Shown: in pieces, positions 1 to 6,653 of the stretch
How the letters are laid out: every line of letters begins with the position of its first letter
Numbering within the stretch: the first letter of the stretch is position 1
Assembly: GCA_011065005.1 (NCBI GenBank)
Contig: JAAKFP010000082.1
Coordinates: 1 to 8,585 of the forward strand
Length of the DNA stretch: 8,585 bases
From: Chlamydiota bacterium
Lineage (GTDB): Bacteria > Chlamydiota > Chlamydiia > Chlamydiales > Waddliaceae
Direction: 5' to 3'
Program-made: the position numbers and the translations under genes
The notes under the pieces: generated by a model
Databases searched by the model: none
What the model was told of the DNA's origin: nothing
What the model saw: only the letters and a program-made list of their open reading frames with translations

Positions 1-1
1 A

Positions 2-193
2 TCATTGGAAGGTGATGGAGATGTTGTTGTTTCTTTTTCTTATGTTGCTCCAATCCGTGGATGGCCTGAAGGGGAATATTCCCTTACAATTTCCACATCA
101 TCGGGTGAGGAAGTGCACCACAAATTCCAGGTTCAAAGCACTTTGTTGCGTAATTCACCACAGAGCACACAAGAGCTCACAGAGAGAATATGA
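2..193 (+). CDS. 3' end of an unidentified gene (partial)
   Basis: The frame is open from the first complete codon to a TGA at 191-193, so this is most likely the C-terminal part of a protein that starts outside the window; the only internal start candidate is a TTG at position 5 with no clear ribosome binding site. The visible part has alternating hydrophobic residues and a W-P-x-G-x-Y stretch (GWPEGEYSLTI) followed by HHKFQV. That looks like the last strands of a beta-sandwich or Ig-like domain of the sort often found at the end of secreted proteins; this is a resemblance, not an identification. The last 13 residues (from Asn at codon 152-154) are encoded by a CACAGAG-type repeat and are probably not ancestral. 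The gene faces the transporter on the opposite strand, with 29 bases between the two stops. I do not recognise the family. Confidence 0.55.
   Translation, partial: SLEGDGDVVVSFSYVAPIRGWPEGEYSLTISTSSGEEVHHKFQVQSTLLRNSPQSTQELTERI
152..189 (+). repeat. CACAGAG-type interspersed repeat, copy 1 (single arm)
   Basis: The repeat begins AATTCACCACAGAG and carries three CACAGAG-like units at 159, 168 and 178, so the spacing is 9 and then 10 bases. It closely matches the reverse complement of 8281-8322 (TTTCACCACAGAGTTCACAG). No second, inverted arm is visible nearby, unlike the copy at 8201-8322. It lies inside the 3' end of the first coding frame and stops two bases before its stop codon. Confidence 0.75.
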
Positions 194-222
194 GGGAAAT
201 CAATTAATGTAACTAACAACGC

Positions 223-1125
223 CTATCTTTGCGCCGCTAGTAAGACGCCTATAAGGCAGAGGGTGTTTGCTTTCCAGTTGACTTTTTCGTTGTAGAGCCA
301 CTGTCCCCAAAGATTACAAACGATGATAAGAGAGATCGAGAATATTGCGAAGATGAAAGAGCTTTCTCGCATTGTAGCAGTTTCGGCGGCGCGCATGAAG
401 AAGAAGGCGCAAGCACCATTGAAGATCCCTCCCAATATTCCCCAAAGGACTTCCCACATAATGGGGATTCTTTTTTCAGAAATACAATATATGACGGCGT
501 GCATGCCGGCAGCGGCAGCAAAGATTGTGGGAACAAACCATTCGGAAGCCATTTTTTCTGGGTTGATGAGCCAGTTGTCCATATTGGGAAAGTGTTTGTT
601 GAGGAAGATTGCTCGAAATTCTGTCAGAACAAGAAAAAGGACGTGTAACAAGAATGCTGAAGCTGCAAATAGAATCCAAGCACGTGTTTTCGGTTTTTCT
701 GATTTGTCCCAGCCTGCCCAGAAGAGTCCCATTAGCACAAGAATAGACCCTGCTAAATCGTGGGGGGTGAGTTCGTAGTTGAGTGTGGAACCGAGGGCAA
801 GGACCATCACTATCGCAGGCATTACAGAAGCAGAGTTCACTGCTGCAAATGTTAATCCCGCGGGACCCCTTTGGAGAGCTTTTCCGAGCATCCATTTCAT
901 CGAACCTAAAAATATTCCACCGCAGAGTCCCATCAGGGCAATTTGGGAATTCCACCCGTAAGATCCTGTTCGAACGGGGTGCAGAAGAATGGTTACTAAG
1001 CAGGTGAAGAAAAGTTGAAAAACGAAAAAGGCACGCGCTGAGCCGTTTTTATCCATGCTGCGTCGCATACATAAGTTGGACATCGCTCCTAAGAAACCGG
1101 AAACTACCATCCAAGATGTAGCCAT
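223..1125 (-). CDS. EamA/DMT-type membrane transporter
   Basis: A 300-residue, strongly hydrophobic protein with about ten predicted membrane segments, roughly at 3-20, 31-48, 62-80, 90-112, 123-139, 148-168, 196-214, 224-246, 253-271 and 286-298. This is the usual size and two-times-five helix plan of the drug/metabolite transporter superfamily, which moves small metabolites across the inner membrane. The phrase ALQRGPAGLTFAAVNSASVM near 83-102, and the C-terminal LWGQWLYNEKVNWKANTLCL, resemble the conserved ends of the two EamA repeats. The loop at about 169-195, between the two halves, is longer than usual. The substrate cannot be told from sequence. The ATG at 1123-1125 is preceded by AAGG seven bases upstream, a modest ribosome binding site. 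The gene stands alone, divergent from rsmD, and a perfect-consensus promoter lies upstream with a leader of about 72 bases. The family call is fairly safe, the function is not. Confidence 0.8.
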   Translation of the reverse strand: MATSWMVVSGFLGAMSNLCMRRSMDKNGSARAFFVFQLFFTCLVTILLHPVRTGSYGWNSQIALMGLCGGIFLGSMKWMLGKALQRGPAGLTFAAVNSASVMPAIVMVLALGSTLNYELTPHDLAGSILVLMGLFWAGWDKSEKPKTRAWILFAASAFLLHVLFLVLTEFRAIFLNKHFPNMDNWLINPEKMASEWFVPTIFAAAAGMHAVIYCISEKRIPIMWEVLWGILGGIFNGACAFFFMRAAETATMRESSFIFAIFSISLIIVCNLWGQWLYNEKVNWKANTLCLIGVLLAAQR

Positions 1126-1204
1126 AGTTATACCTTGTATGTTTTACTAGGAAGTTTTGCTTTGGTAATAAGCAGAAAGAACAGTGTTGATTAATGAATT
1201 TCTA

Positions 1205-1233
1205 ATTATATCTATTACATTACTGAATGTCAA
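1205..1233 (-). promoter_or_regulatory. Perfect-consensus sigma70-type promoter for the DMT transporter
   Basis: Read on the minus strand, TTGACA (1233-1228) is followed by exactly 17 bases and then TATAAT (1210-1205). Both hexamers match the sigma70 consensus fully. Transcription would begin near 1198, giving a leader of about 72 bases before the ATG at 1125. I saw no convincing riboswitch or attenuator hairpin in that leader. Expression should be strong and constitutive unless a repressor acts here. Confidence 0.8.
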
Positions 1234-1271
1234 GAAATTTGTTCATCTTGTTGTCCTGTAAAAATTTGTTT

Positions 1272-1300
1272 TTGATTCGAGAGCAGAAGTTAGGTATACT
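1272..1300 (+). promoter_or_regulatory. Sigma70-type promoter of rsmD-coaD
   Basis: TTGATT at 1272-1277, a 17-base spacer and TATACT at 1295-1300 form a good sigma70-type promoter. Transcription would start six to eight bases after the -10 box, at about 1306-1308, essentially on the A of the rsmD ATG at 1308. Its -35 box is about 38 bases from that of the divergent transporter promoter, so the two could influence each other. Confidence 0.7.
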
Positions 1301-1307
1301 TTGTGGT

Positions 1308-1889
1308 ATGCAAATTATTGCCGGAAAATATAAGAATAAACGGATTTGTACACCAAAGGGGTTAGAGACACGACCCACGTCGGGGCGTTTACGTGAGGCT
1401 GTTTTCAATATTTGTCAGCATTGTATTGAGGGGGTAGACTTTCTCGATCTATTTTCTGGATCGGGGGTGATGGGTCTAGAAGCGTTGAGCCGGGGAGCGA
1501 AAAGCGCTACCTTTATCGACAAAAGTCGTCGCAGCATTCAAAGTATCCAACGAAATGTAGAGGCGTTAGGGGTGCAAGATCTTGTGCGCGTCCTGCAGGG
1601 AGATGTGTTTCAGTGGATAGAAAAGCTTGTAAAAGAAGGTCGCCATTTTGATTTGATCTATGTGGATCCCCCTTATGGGATGGTATCTAGCCGGGAAGGG
1701 AGAAAGATGACTTGTAGTAGTATGGTTTTGGATTTTGTAGATAAAGGGGATTTATTAAAAGAGGGGGGAATGGTATTTATTGAGGAGAGTAGTGATGCCA
1801 AGCCTGAGGTTGAGAGTTTGGAGATTCTGACATTAACAAGCAGTCGGAACGTTGGTCGTTCACTACTCCTTCAATATCAAAAGAGGTGA
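1308..1889 (+). CDS. rsmD: 16S rRNA (guanine-N2)-methyltransferase RsmD
   Basis: A 193-residue SAM-dependent methyltransferase of the RsmD/UPF0082-like family, which methylates G966 (E. coli numbering) of 16S rRNA in the small ribosomal subunit. Family marks in order are the start MQIIAGKYKNKRI (1-13), TRPTSGRLREAVFN (21-34), the SAM-binding motif DLFSGSGVMGLEALSRGA (47-64), an acidic residue at 71 ending the second strand, GDV at 98-100, and the catalytic DPPY at 120-123. Length and motif spacing are normal. I chose the ATG at 1308 because the protein family begins here. The earlier in-frame ATG at 1227 would add 27 residues unlike RsmD and would lie upstream of the promoter just described. 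There is no Shine-Dalgarno sequence before 1308, in keeping with a leaderless mRNA. coaD follows 10 bases after the stop, so the two form an operon. Confidence 0.93.
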   Translation: MQIIAGKYKNKRICTPKGLETRPTSGRLREAVFNICQHCIEGVDFLDLFSGSGVMGLEALSRGAKSATFIDKSRRSIQSIQRNVEALGVQDLVRVLQGDVFQWIEKLVKEGRHFDLIYVDPPYGMVSSREGRKMTCSSMVLDFVDKGDLLKEGGMVFIEESSDAKPEVESLEILTLTSSRNVGRSLLLQYQKR

Positions 1890-1891
1890 GG
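1883..1891 (+). promoter_or_regulatory. Ribosome binding site of coaD, overlapping the rsmD stop
   Basis: GAGGTGAGG ends eight bases before the coaD ATG at 1900 and includes the rsmD stop codon TGA (1887-1889). This strong site decides the coaD start in favour of 1900 over the in-frame ATG at 1852, which lies inside rsmD. The overlap allows ribosomes ending rsmD to reinitiate on coaD. Confidence 0.8.
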
Positions 1892-1899
1892 TTATTTTG

Positions 1900-2385
1900 A
1901 TGAAGAAAGCGGTATTTCCAGGAACGTTTGATCCCCCATCTTTGGGTCATTTGGACATCATTCAGCGTGCTTCGAAGGTCTGTGACCGATTGTACGTTGG
2001 CATTGCGTTGAATGTTGCCAAGCCTGAGGAGTTGTTTTCGGTATCTGAAAGGAAAGCGATGCTGGAGGAGATCCTTAAGCCTCTGCAGAATGTTGAAGTT
2101 GTCACTTTCGAAAGTCTCGTCGTTGATTATGTTCAGAAAAATCAGATCGATTACATTGTGAGAGGGTTGCGAGCTCTTTCCAACTCGGAGTATGAGTTTA
2201 GGATGGCTTTGGCGAACCGAAAGATGAGCGGGGTGGAAACCGTTTTTCTTATGGCTGACGAGTCTCTTTCGCATATTAGTTCTTCATTAATCAAAGAGAT
2301 TGGCAGTTTTGGTCATCGTTTACACGATTTTGTTCCCAAAGAGATTGAAGAAGTCGTTTTCCGCAGAATTTCAGAAAAGTTTTGA
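1900..2385 (+). CDS. coaD: Phosphopantetheine adenylyltransferase CoaD
   Basis: A 161-residue cytoplasmic nucleotidyltransferase that makes dephospho-CoA and pyrophosphate from 4'-phosphopantetheine and ATP, the penultimate step of coenzyme A synthesis. The length is typical of bacterial CoaD. Visible marks are KAVFPGTFDPPSLGH at 3-17, with the nucleotide-binding xxGH motif as S14-L-G-H17; RGLRALSNSEYEFRMALANR at 88-107, the conserved phosphopantetheine and ATP contact region; and FLMADESLSHISSSLIKEI at 116-134, with the ISSSxIKE phosphate-binding motif. Most family members have Thr (or His) where this protein has Ser14; Ser keeps the hydroxyl, so activity is expected. It is the second gene of the rsmD operon, with its own strong ribosome binding site. 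The 3' end faces the efflux operon across a gap holding a hairpin repeat. Confidence 0.95.
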   Translation: MKKAVFPGTFDPPSLGHLDIIQRASKVCDRLYVGIALNVAKPEELFSVSERKAMLEEILKPLQNVEVVTFESLVVDYVQKNQIDYIVRGLRALSNSEYEFRMALANRKMSGVETVFLMADESLSHISSSLIKEIGSFGHRLHDFVPKEIEEVVFRRISEKF

Positions 2386-2445
2386 ACGCGAAGCGTACCA
2401 GTTCTTTCATGCTCCCTACCGGGAAATGACATCGAAAACGAAACT

Positions 2446-2518
2446 AAAATTTTAGCCACAGATGCACACAGATTTTGTATTATCTGTGCCCATCTGTGTT
2501 TATCTGTGGTGAAAATTT
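2446..2518. repeat. CACAGAT-type hairpin repeat between coaD and the RND pump gene
   Basis: Two inverted arms of about 27 bases, 2446-2473 and 2492-2518, surround an 18-base loop. The left arm has CACAGAT units at 2457 and 2467 and the right arm has ATCTGTG at 2482, 2492 and 2502, all with a 10-base period, so the extra unit at 2482 sits in the loop. The outer ends are AAAATTTT on one side and AAAATTT on the other. The transcript could fold into a long, slightly imperfect stem. It sits at the meeting point of two convergent operons and overlaps the last codons and stop of the RND gene. It may serve as a transcript end or mRNA-stabilising structure, but neither side shows the clean U-run of a classical intrinsic terminator. 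Confidence 0.8.
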
Positions 2519-5500
2519 AAGCGTTCTTGGAGTCTATCCAATGTAAGATAGACGACGGGTGTGAGGAATAGTGTCAGCATTTGGGAGAAGAGCAGCCCTC
2601 CAACGATGACTAGCCCCAAGGGGCGGCGGACATCTCCACTGGCGCCGATGCCGATGGCAATGGGGAGGGCTCCGAAAATGGCTGCGAACGTCGTCATCAT
2701 CATTGGACGGAATCGAACAAGACAAGCTTCGTAGATGGCGTCGAAGGGTGTTTTTCCGTGGTGTTGTTCTGCTTCGACAGCATGGTCGACCATCATGATC
2801 CCATTCTTTTTGACGATACCGATCAGTAGGATAATTCCTACGAGAGAGTAGAGCGATAATGGCTCGCCAAAGATGTATAGGGTGATGAGCCCGCCGATGG
2901 CAGCAAGGGGGAAGGTGGAGAGGATTGTGATTGGGTGGAGAAAGCTTTCGTAGAGGGTGCCAAGGACGATATAGCTCACGAGGATCGCTAGTCCAATGAG
3001 GAACCACAGGTTTCCAAAGGTTTCCGCAAAGACCTTGGCTATTCCTGCCATGGATCCTGTTGTGGTTGGGGGGAGAATGGCCCTTGCACTCTCTTCGACG
3101 CTTTGAATCGCCTCTGCTATGGAGAAGTCCTCAGCTAGGGCAAAGCTGATCTGTGCTGTGGGGAACTGGTCCAGGTGTTCGATATCTTTAGTGCCGACAT
3201 CTTCTTTCCATTTTGCGACAGTGGCTAATGGTATGTTTTTTCCTGTTGATCTTGATTTGATGAAGAGTTTTTCCATGCTTGCTTTGTTTTGCTGGAATTC
3301 GGATTGCAGGCCAAAAGTTACATCGTAGACCATTTGTGAGGTTTCAATGTTTGTAATGGTTCCTCCTGCAAAGGCATCTAGGAGTGTCGATTCAATTTCC
3401 TCAGCGCTGATTCCCAACATCGATGCGCGATCTCTTAAAATCTCAATGTTCAATTGAGGTTTGTTTAGTGTAAGGCTGCTCGTAACATTCTGAAAACGGG
3501 AATCGCTTTGGATTTTCTCTTTCATCAAGCCAACATAGTGTGCCAATTCATCGAGATCACGACTTTTAATTGTATAGTGGTAACGGTTGTTCTGTCCTCC
3601 GCCTCCGATGCCGAGATTTAACAAGGGGATGCTGAACACAAAAGAGCGGGTTCCAACGATTTGTGACAGCTGTCCTTGTAGGCCAAAGACCACTTGCTGT
3701 GTGGGATTACGATCTTTGGGAGGTTTTAGCCGAATAAGTGCCATCCCCGTACCTTCCCAGGTCCAGGTGCCAAAGTCTTCAATGTTTAGGTCTTGCTTCA
3801 AGATCTCATCGATTGATTTTTTGTAACGGATCATTTCTTTGGTGGGCAGCCCCACACTTCCTTCGGTAAGCACCCATACATAGCCGATATCATCGTGAGG
3901 AATAAAATCCATGGGTAGCGTTTTGAAGAGGGCAACCATCACTACCAAGCTTAGCGCTCCACAGAGTAGGGTAGTTTTTCGATGACGAAGGACAACGTTG
4001 AGACCTTTTTTATATAGGGTCATCATTGTATGATTAAACCTGTCTCCCCAAAGACCAACTGTTGATCGCTTTTCCTGGGTTCGCTTGGAGAGGAATCTGC
4101 TGGCAAGCATCGGAGTGAGCGTCAGGGAAACAAATCCAGAGATGAGGATAGCTATAGCTAAGGTGACGGCAAACTCTCGGAAGACTTTTCCTACGACGCC
4201 CCCCATGAAGAGTAAAGGGATGAAGCTTGCCGTCAGGGAGAGTGTCATTGAAAGGACGGTGAAGCTAATTTGCTTTGTACCGTTCAGTGCTGCCTGCAGA
4301 GGTTTTTCTCCTTTTTCGATATGGCGGACGATATTTTCGACGACGACGATGGCGTCATCGACAACAAACCCAATACAAAGTGTCAGTGCCAACAGCGATA
4401 GATTGTCTAAGCTATACCCTAGAAAATTCATTACCAGAAAAGTGCCAATAATCGACAAAGGCAGCACCAGGGAAGGGATTACTGTATCGGAAGCTCTTCC
4501 AAGATAGAAATAGATGATACAAATTACAAGAATAAGCGCTAAGATGAGGGTGAATTGGACGTCGTTGATCGACTCTTCGATCCAGTGCGCTTTGTCGAAA
4601 ATCACTGTTAAGTTGAGAGCTCCGGGGAGTTCTTTGTTCAGCTCAGGAATCAAATTATGTATGGCCTTAGAAACATTTACCGAATTGGCACCAGGTAGAC
4701 GTTCTACTGCCATGATGACACAAAATTTATCTTGATTTTCAGAGATATATCGAAAGTAGACGCTATCCTGACTTGGACCATCTTTTACCGTAGCTACATC
4801 CTCCAGTCGTATCAGGGAGCCATCTTTTTCTTTAAGAACCAGACGTTGGTACTCCTCTTTAGTTTCAAGTTGTCCATCGGTAAAAAGAGAAAGTTTTCTG
4901 ATATCGCTAGAAAGGCCTCCAGAGGGGAGGTTTGGGTTTCCTTCCATGATCGTACGCTTCACTTCCCCCATGCTTAAACCTTTCATCGCAAGAAGTTCCG
5001 GGTTTACACGAATATCGATCTTGTGCTTTGGACCATATGTTTTTACGCCGGCGACACCGTCTACCATTGACAAGCGTTGAGCAACAACGGTATGAGCAAA
5101 ATCATAAATTTGGGGAAGCGTCAGCGTCGTAGAGGTGACTAGCAAATACATAATCGGTTCTTGCGAGGGGTTCTGTTTGGTGTAGGTCGGTTTTTGTTCC
5201 ATCTTCGCCGGCAGGTAGTGTATAGCTCGAGAGATGGCAGCTTCCACCTCCTGGGCGGCGACCTCCATTTTTTTGTCGATATCGAACTCTAGAGTTATTG
5301 AGGTTCTTCCTTGGGAGTTTGTGGATCGGACTTCTTTGAGTCCGGGAATCGTCATCAACTCCTGCTCTAGCGGAGAAGCAACAGTGGAAGCCATCACCTT
5401 GGGACTTGCTCCAGTAACTCCCGCCTCAATAACGATCACAGGATAATCCACATTGGGGAGATCGCTAACAGGTAGAGTGTTGTAGGAGAGAATACCGCCG

Positions 5501-5568
5501 ATCAGGATGGCAATCATGATCAGCGTTGTCATGACAGGTCTGCGGATGAAAGGTTCCGAGAGGTTCAT
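2500..5568 (-). CDS. RND multidrug efflux pump, HAE1 family, inner-membrane subunit
   Basis: A 1022-residue AcrB/MdtB-type proton-driven pump, the usual length. It starts with MNLSEPFIRRPVMTTLIMIA and the first membrane helix, then LPVSDLPNVDYP (32-43) and the first porter domain. Helices 2-6 lie at roughly 335-490. The proton-relay pair D404-D405 is present in GFVVDDAIVVVEN, and the second periplasmic half is at about 555-850. Helices 8-12 fill the C-terminus, with K921 in IVKKNGIMMVDHA at the place of the AcrB relay lysine and RFRPMMMTT at 952-960. All key residues seem intact, so the pump should be active. The N-terminal region is closest in style to MdtB/MdtC-like pumps. The ATG overlaps the stop of the adaptor gene by 4 nt and has GGAG eight bases upstream. 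The last residues (NFHHR and stop) are encoded by a repeat arm. Substrates cannot be read from sequence. Confidence 0.95.
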   Translation of the reverse strand: MNLSEPFIRRPVMTTLIMIAILIGGILSYNTLPVSDLPNVDYPVIVIEAGVTGASPKVMASTVASPLEQELMTIPGLKEVRSTNSQGRTSITLEFDIDKKMEVAAQEVEAAISRAIHYLPAKMEQKPTYTKQNPSQEPIMYLLVTSTTLTLPQIYDFAHTVVAQRLSMVDGVAGVKTYGPKHKIDIRVNPELLAMKGLSMGEVKRTIMEGNPNLPSGGLSSDIRKLSLFTDGQLETKEEYQRLVLKEKDGSLIRLEDVATVKDGPSQDSVYFRYISENQDKFCVIMAVERLPGANSVNVSKAIHNLIPELNKELPGALNLTVIFDKAHWIEESINDVQFTLILALILVICIIYFYLGRASDTVIPSLVLPLSIIGTFLVMNFLGYSLDNLSLLALTLCIGFVVDDAIVVVENIVRHIEKGEKPLQAALNGTKQISFTVLSMTLSLTASFIPLLFMGGVVGKVFREFAVTLAIAILISGFVSLTLTPMLASRFLSKRTQEKRSTVGLWGDRFNHTMMTLYKKGLNVVLRHRKTTLLCGALSLVVMVALFKTLPMDFIPHDDIGYVWVLTEGSVGLPTKEMIRYKKSIDEILKQDLNIEDFGTWTWEGTGMALIRLKPPKDRNPTQQVVFGLQGQLSQIVGTRSFVFSIPLLNLGIGGGGQNNRYHYTIKSRDLDELAHYVGLMKEKIQSDSRFQNVTSSLTLNKPQLNIEILRDRASMLGISAEEIESTLLDAFAGGTITNIETSQMVYDVTFGLQSEFQQNKASMEKLFIKSRSTGKNIPLATVAKWKEDVGTKDIEHLDQFPTAQISFALAEDFSIAEAIQSVEESARAILPPTTTGSMAGIAKVFAETFGNLWFLIGLAILVSYIVLGTLYESFLHPITILSTFPLAAIGGLITLYIFGEPLSLYSLVGIILLIGIVKKNGIMMVDHAVEAEQHHGKTPFDAIYEACLVRFRPMMMTTFAAIFGALPIAIGIGASGDVRRPLGLVIVGGLLFSQMLTLFLTPVVYLTLDRLQERLNFHHR

Positions 5569-6653
5569 GGTTTGATCTCCACCTTTGCTCCAGGGTACAG
5601 GTTGAGCTGGCCTTCCGTGACAATTTGCGTTCCAATATCCATCTCTTCTTCAATGACAATGTCTTCATCAAAGGGTTGCTTTGGCGTTACGTTAAAGAGT
5701 TCAACAGTTTGGTCCGATTTAACGATATAGACATATGTTCCTTTCTGACCATATTGCAGTGCCTTTTGTGGGATGACCGTCGCATCCTTGAGTTTATCCA
5801 CACGTAATTTAACATTAACAAAGATTCCCGGTTGCAAGAGGCGATCTTCATTGGGAATGCGCCCACGCAACATAAGAGTACCTGTAGTAGGATCGACGGT
5901 CGTTTCAACAAAAGTGATCTCTCCTGCAACAGTGTACCCTTCTTGTGTGATCACCTCAATGGGAAGGGCTTTCTCTTCACTCAGGGCTTTTCTGATGGCA
6001 TACACATGCTTTTCGGGAAGGGTGAAATCCACATACAATACCTTGATTTGCACAATTGTAGACAATAAAGTGTTATGTTCCACATAGTCAAGAGTGGTTA
6101 CTTTCTGTTCCCCAAGAATTCCTTCAATGGGAGCATGAATGAAGCAGTTTTTGAGGTCTTGTTGTGCAAGCGCGACTTCAGCTTTTGCAATTTCTACAGA
6201 GGATTCATAGTCGGCTACTTCATTTTGTATTTCCTCAAAACTCAAGGGGGTGACGTATTCCTTTCCTACAAGCCCGGAATACCGTTCGAGTTTCTTTCTG
6301 CCAAAGGCTAAGTTTGTTTTCGTTTTGTTGAGACTAGCCCTGGCTTTTTCGAGTTTTGAAAGATAGACTTCGGGGGCAATCTGGAAGACAAGCTCTTCTT
6401 TTAGTATGTGACTTCCTTCATCAAAAGGGGCTTTTTGGAGTACGCCCTCGATATGTGCATAGAGGCTAACTCTTTTGTTTGGTTTCAATGAGCCTATCGC
6501 TTCCAAGAAGACAGGAACATCAGCTTGACGGACTTCCGAGACCGTGACAACGGTAGGGGGAGGACCTTCCATTCCTGTTTCAGAAGAGTCTGAACAGCTC
6601 AGAACGATGTTGCTAAGAATAACTAATGTGAGGTAACGAAAGAATGTCATCAT
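5565..6653 (-). CDS. RND-associated membrane fusion protein (periplasmic adaptor lipoprotein)
   Basis: A 362-residue adaptor of the HlyD/AcrA family that links the RND pump to the outer-membrane channel. A signal peptide ends in a lipobox VLSC with the lipidated cysteine at 20. It is followed by the first beta-barrel/lipoyl half (RVSLYAHIEGVLQKAPFDEG, 61-80), an alpha-hairpin coiled coil at about 95-168, the second lipoyl half (HAPIEGILGE, 173-182), a beta-barrel domain (about 205-290) and a membrane-proximal domain with IPQKALQYGQKGTYVYIV (294-311). Residue +2 after the cysteine is Ser rather than Asp, so by the E. coli Lol rule it would not be held at the inner membrane; that rule may not apply here. 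The start overlaps the stop of the upstream gene as ATGA. A second ATG directly follows the first and is better spaced from the AGGTGA ribosome binding site, so Met2 may be the true start. Confidence 0.93.
   Translation of the reverse strand: MMTFFRYLTLVILSNIVLSCSDSSETGMEGPPPTVVTVSEVRQADVPVFLEAIGSLKPNKRVSLYAHIEGVLQKAPFDEGSHILKEELVFQIAPEVYLSKLEKARASLNKTKTNLAFGRKKLERYSGLVGKEYVTPLSFEEIQNEVADYESSVEIAKAEVALAQQDLKNCFIHAPIEGILGEQKVTTLDYVEHNTLLSTIVQIKVLYVDFTLPEKHVYAIRKALSEEKALPIEVITQEGYTVAGEITFVETTVDPTTGTLMLRGRIPNEDRLLQPGIFVNVKLRVDKLKDATVIPQKALQYGQKGTYVYIVKSDQTVELFNVTPKQPFDEDIVIEEEMDIGTQIVTEGQLNLYPGAKVEIKP

Noticed and set aside
152..189. CRISPR array or phage attachment site
   Set aside because: The repeat units are only 7-10 bases long with no unique spacers, and no cas or integrase gene is near.
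323..955. Open frames opposite or overlapping the DMT transporter
   Set aside because: The transporter frame explains the region with regular membrane helices; the others lack domains and good starts.
1227..1307. Longer rsmD starting at the ATG at 1227
   Set aside because: The extra 27 residues do not fit RsmD, whose family begins at MQIIAGKY, and the start would precede the rsmD promoter.
1852..1899. Longer coaD starting at 1852
   Set aside because: It would lie inside rsmD and add residues absent from CoaD; the strong ribosome binding site points to 1900.
2386..2445. Classical intrinsic terminator directly after coaD
   Set aside because: Only very short pairings (CGC/GCG) without a T-run are present; the longer hairpin repeat downstream is the only notable structure.
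3119..5446. Several open frames on + opposite the RND gene
   Set aside because: They are antisense shadows of a clearly coding, motif-complete gene and show no recognisable protein features.
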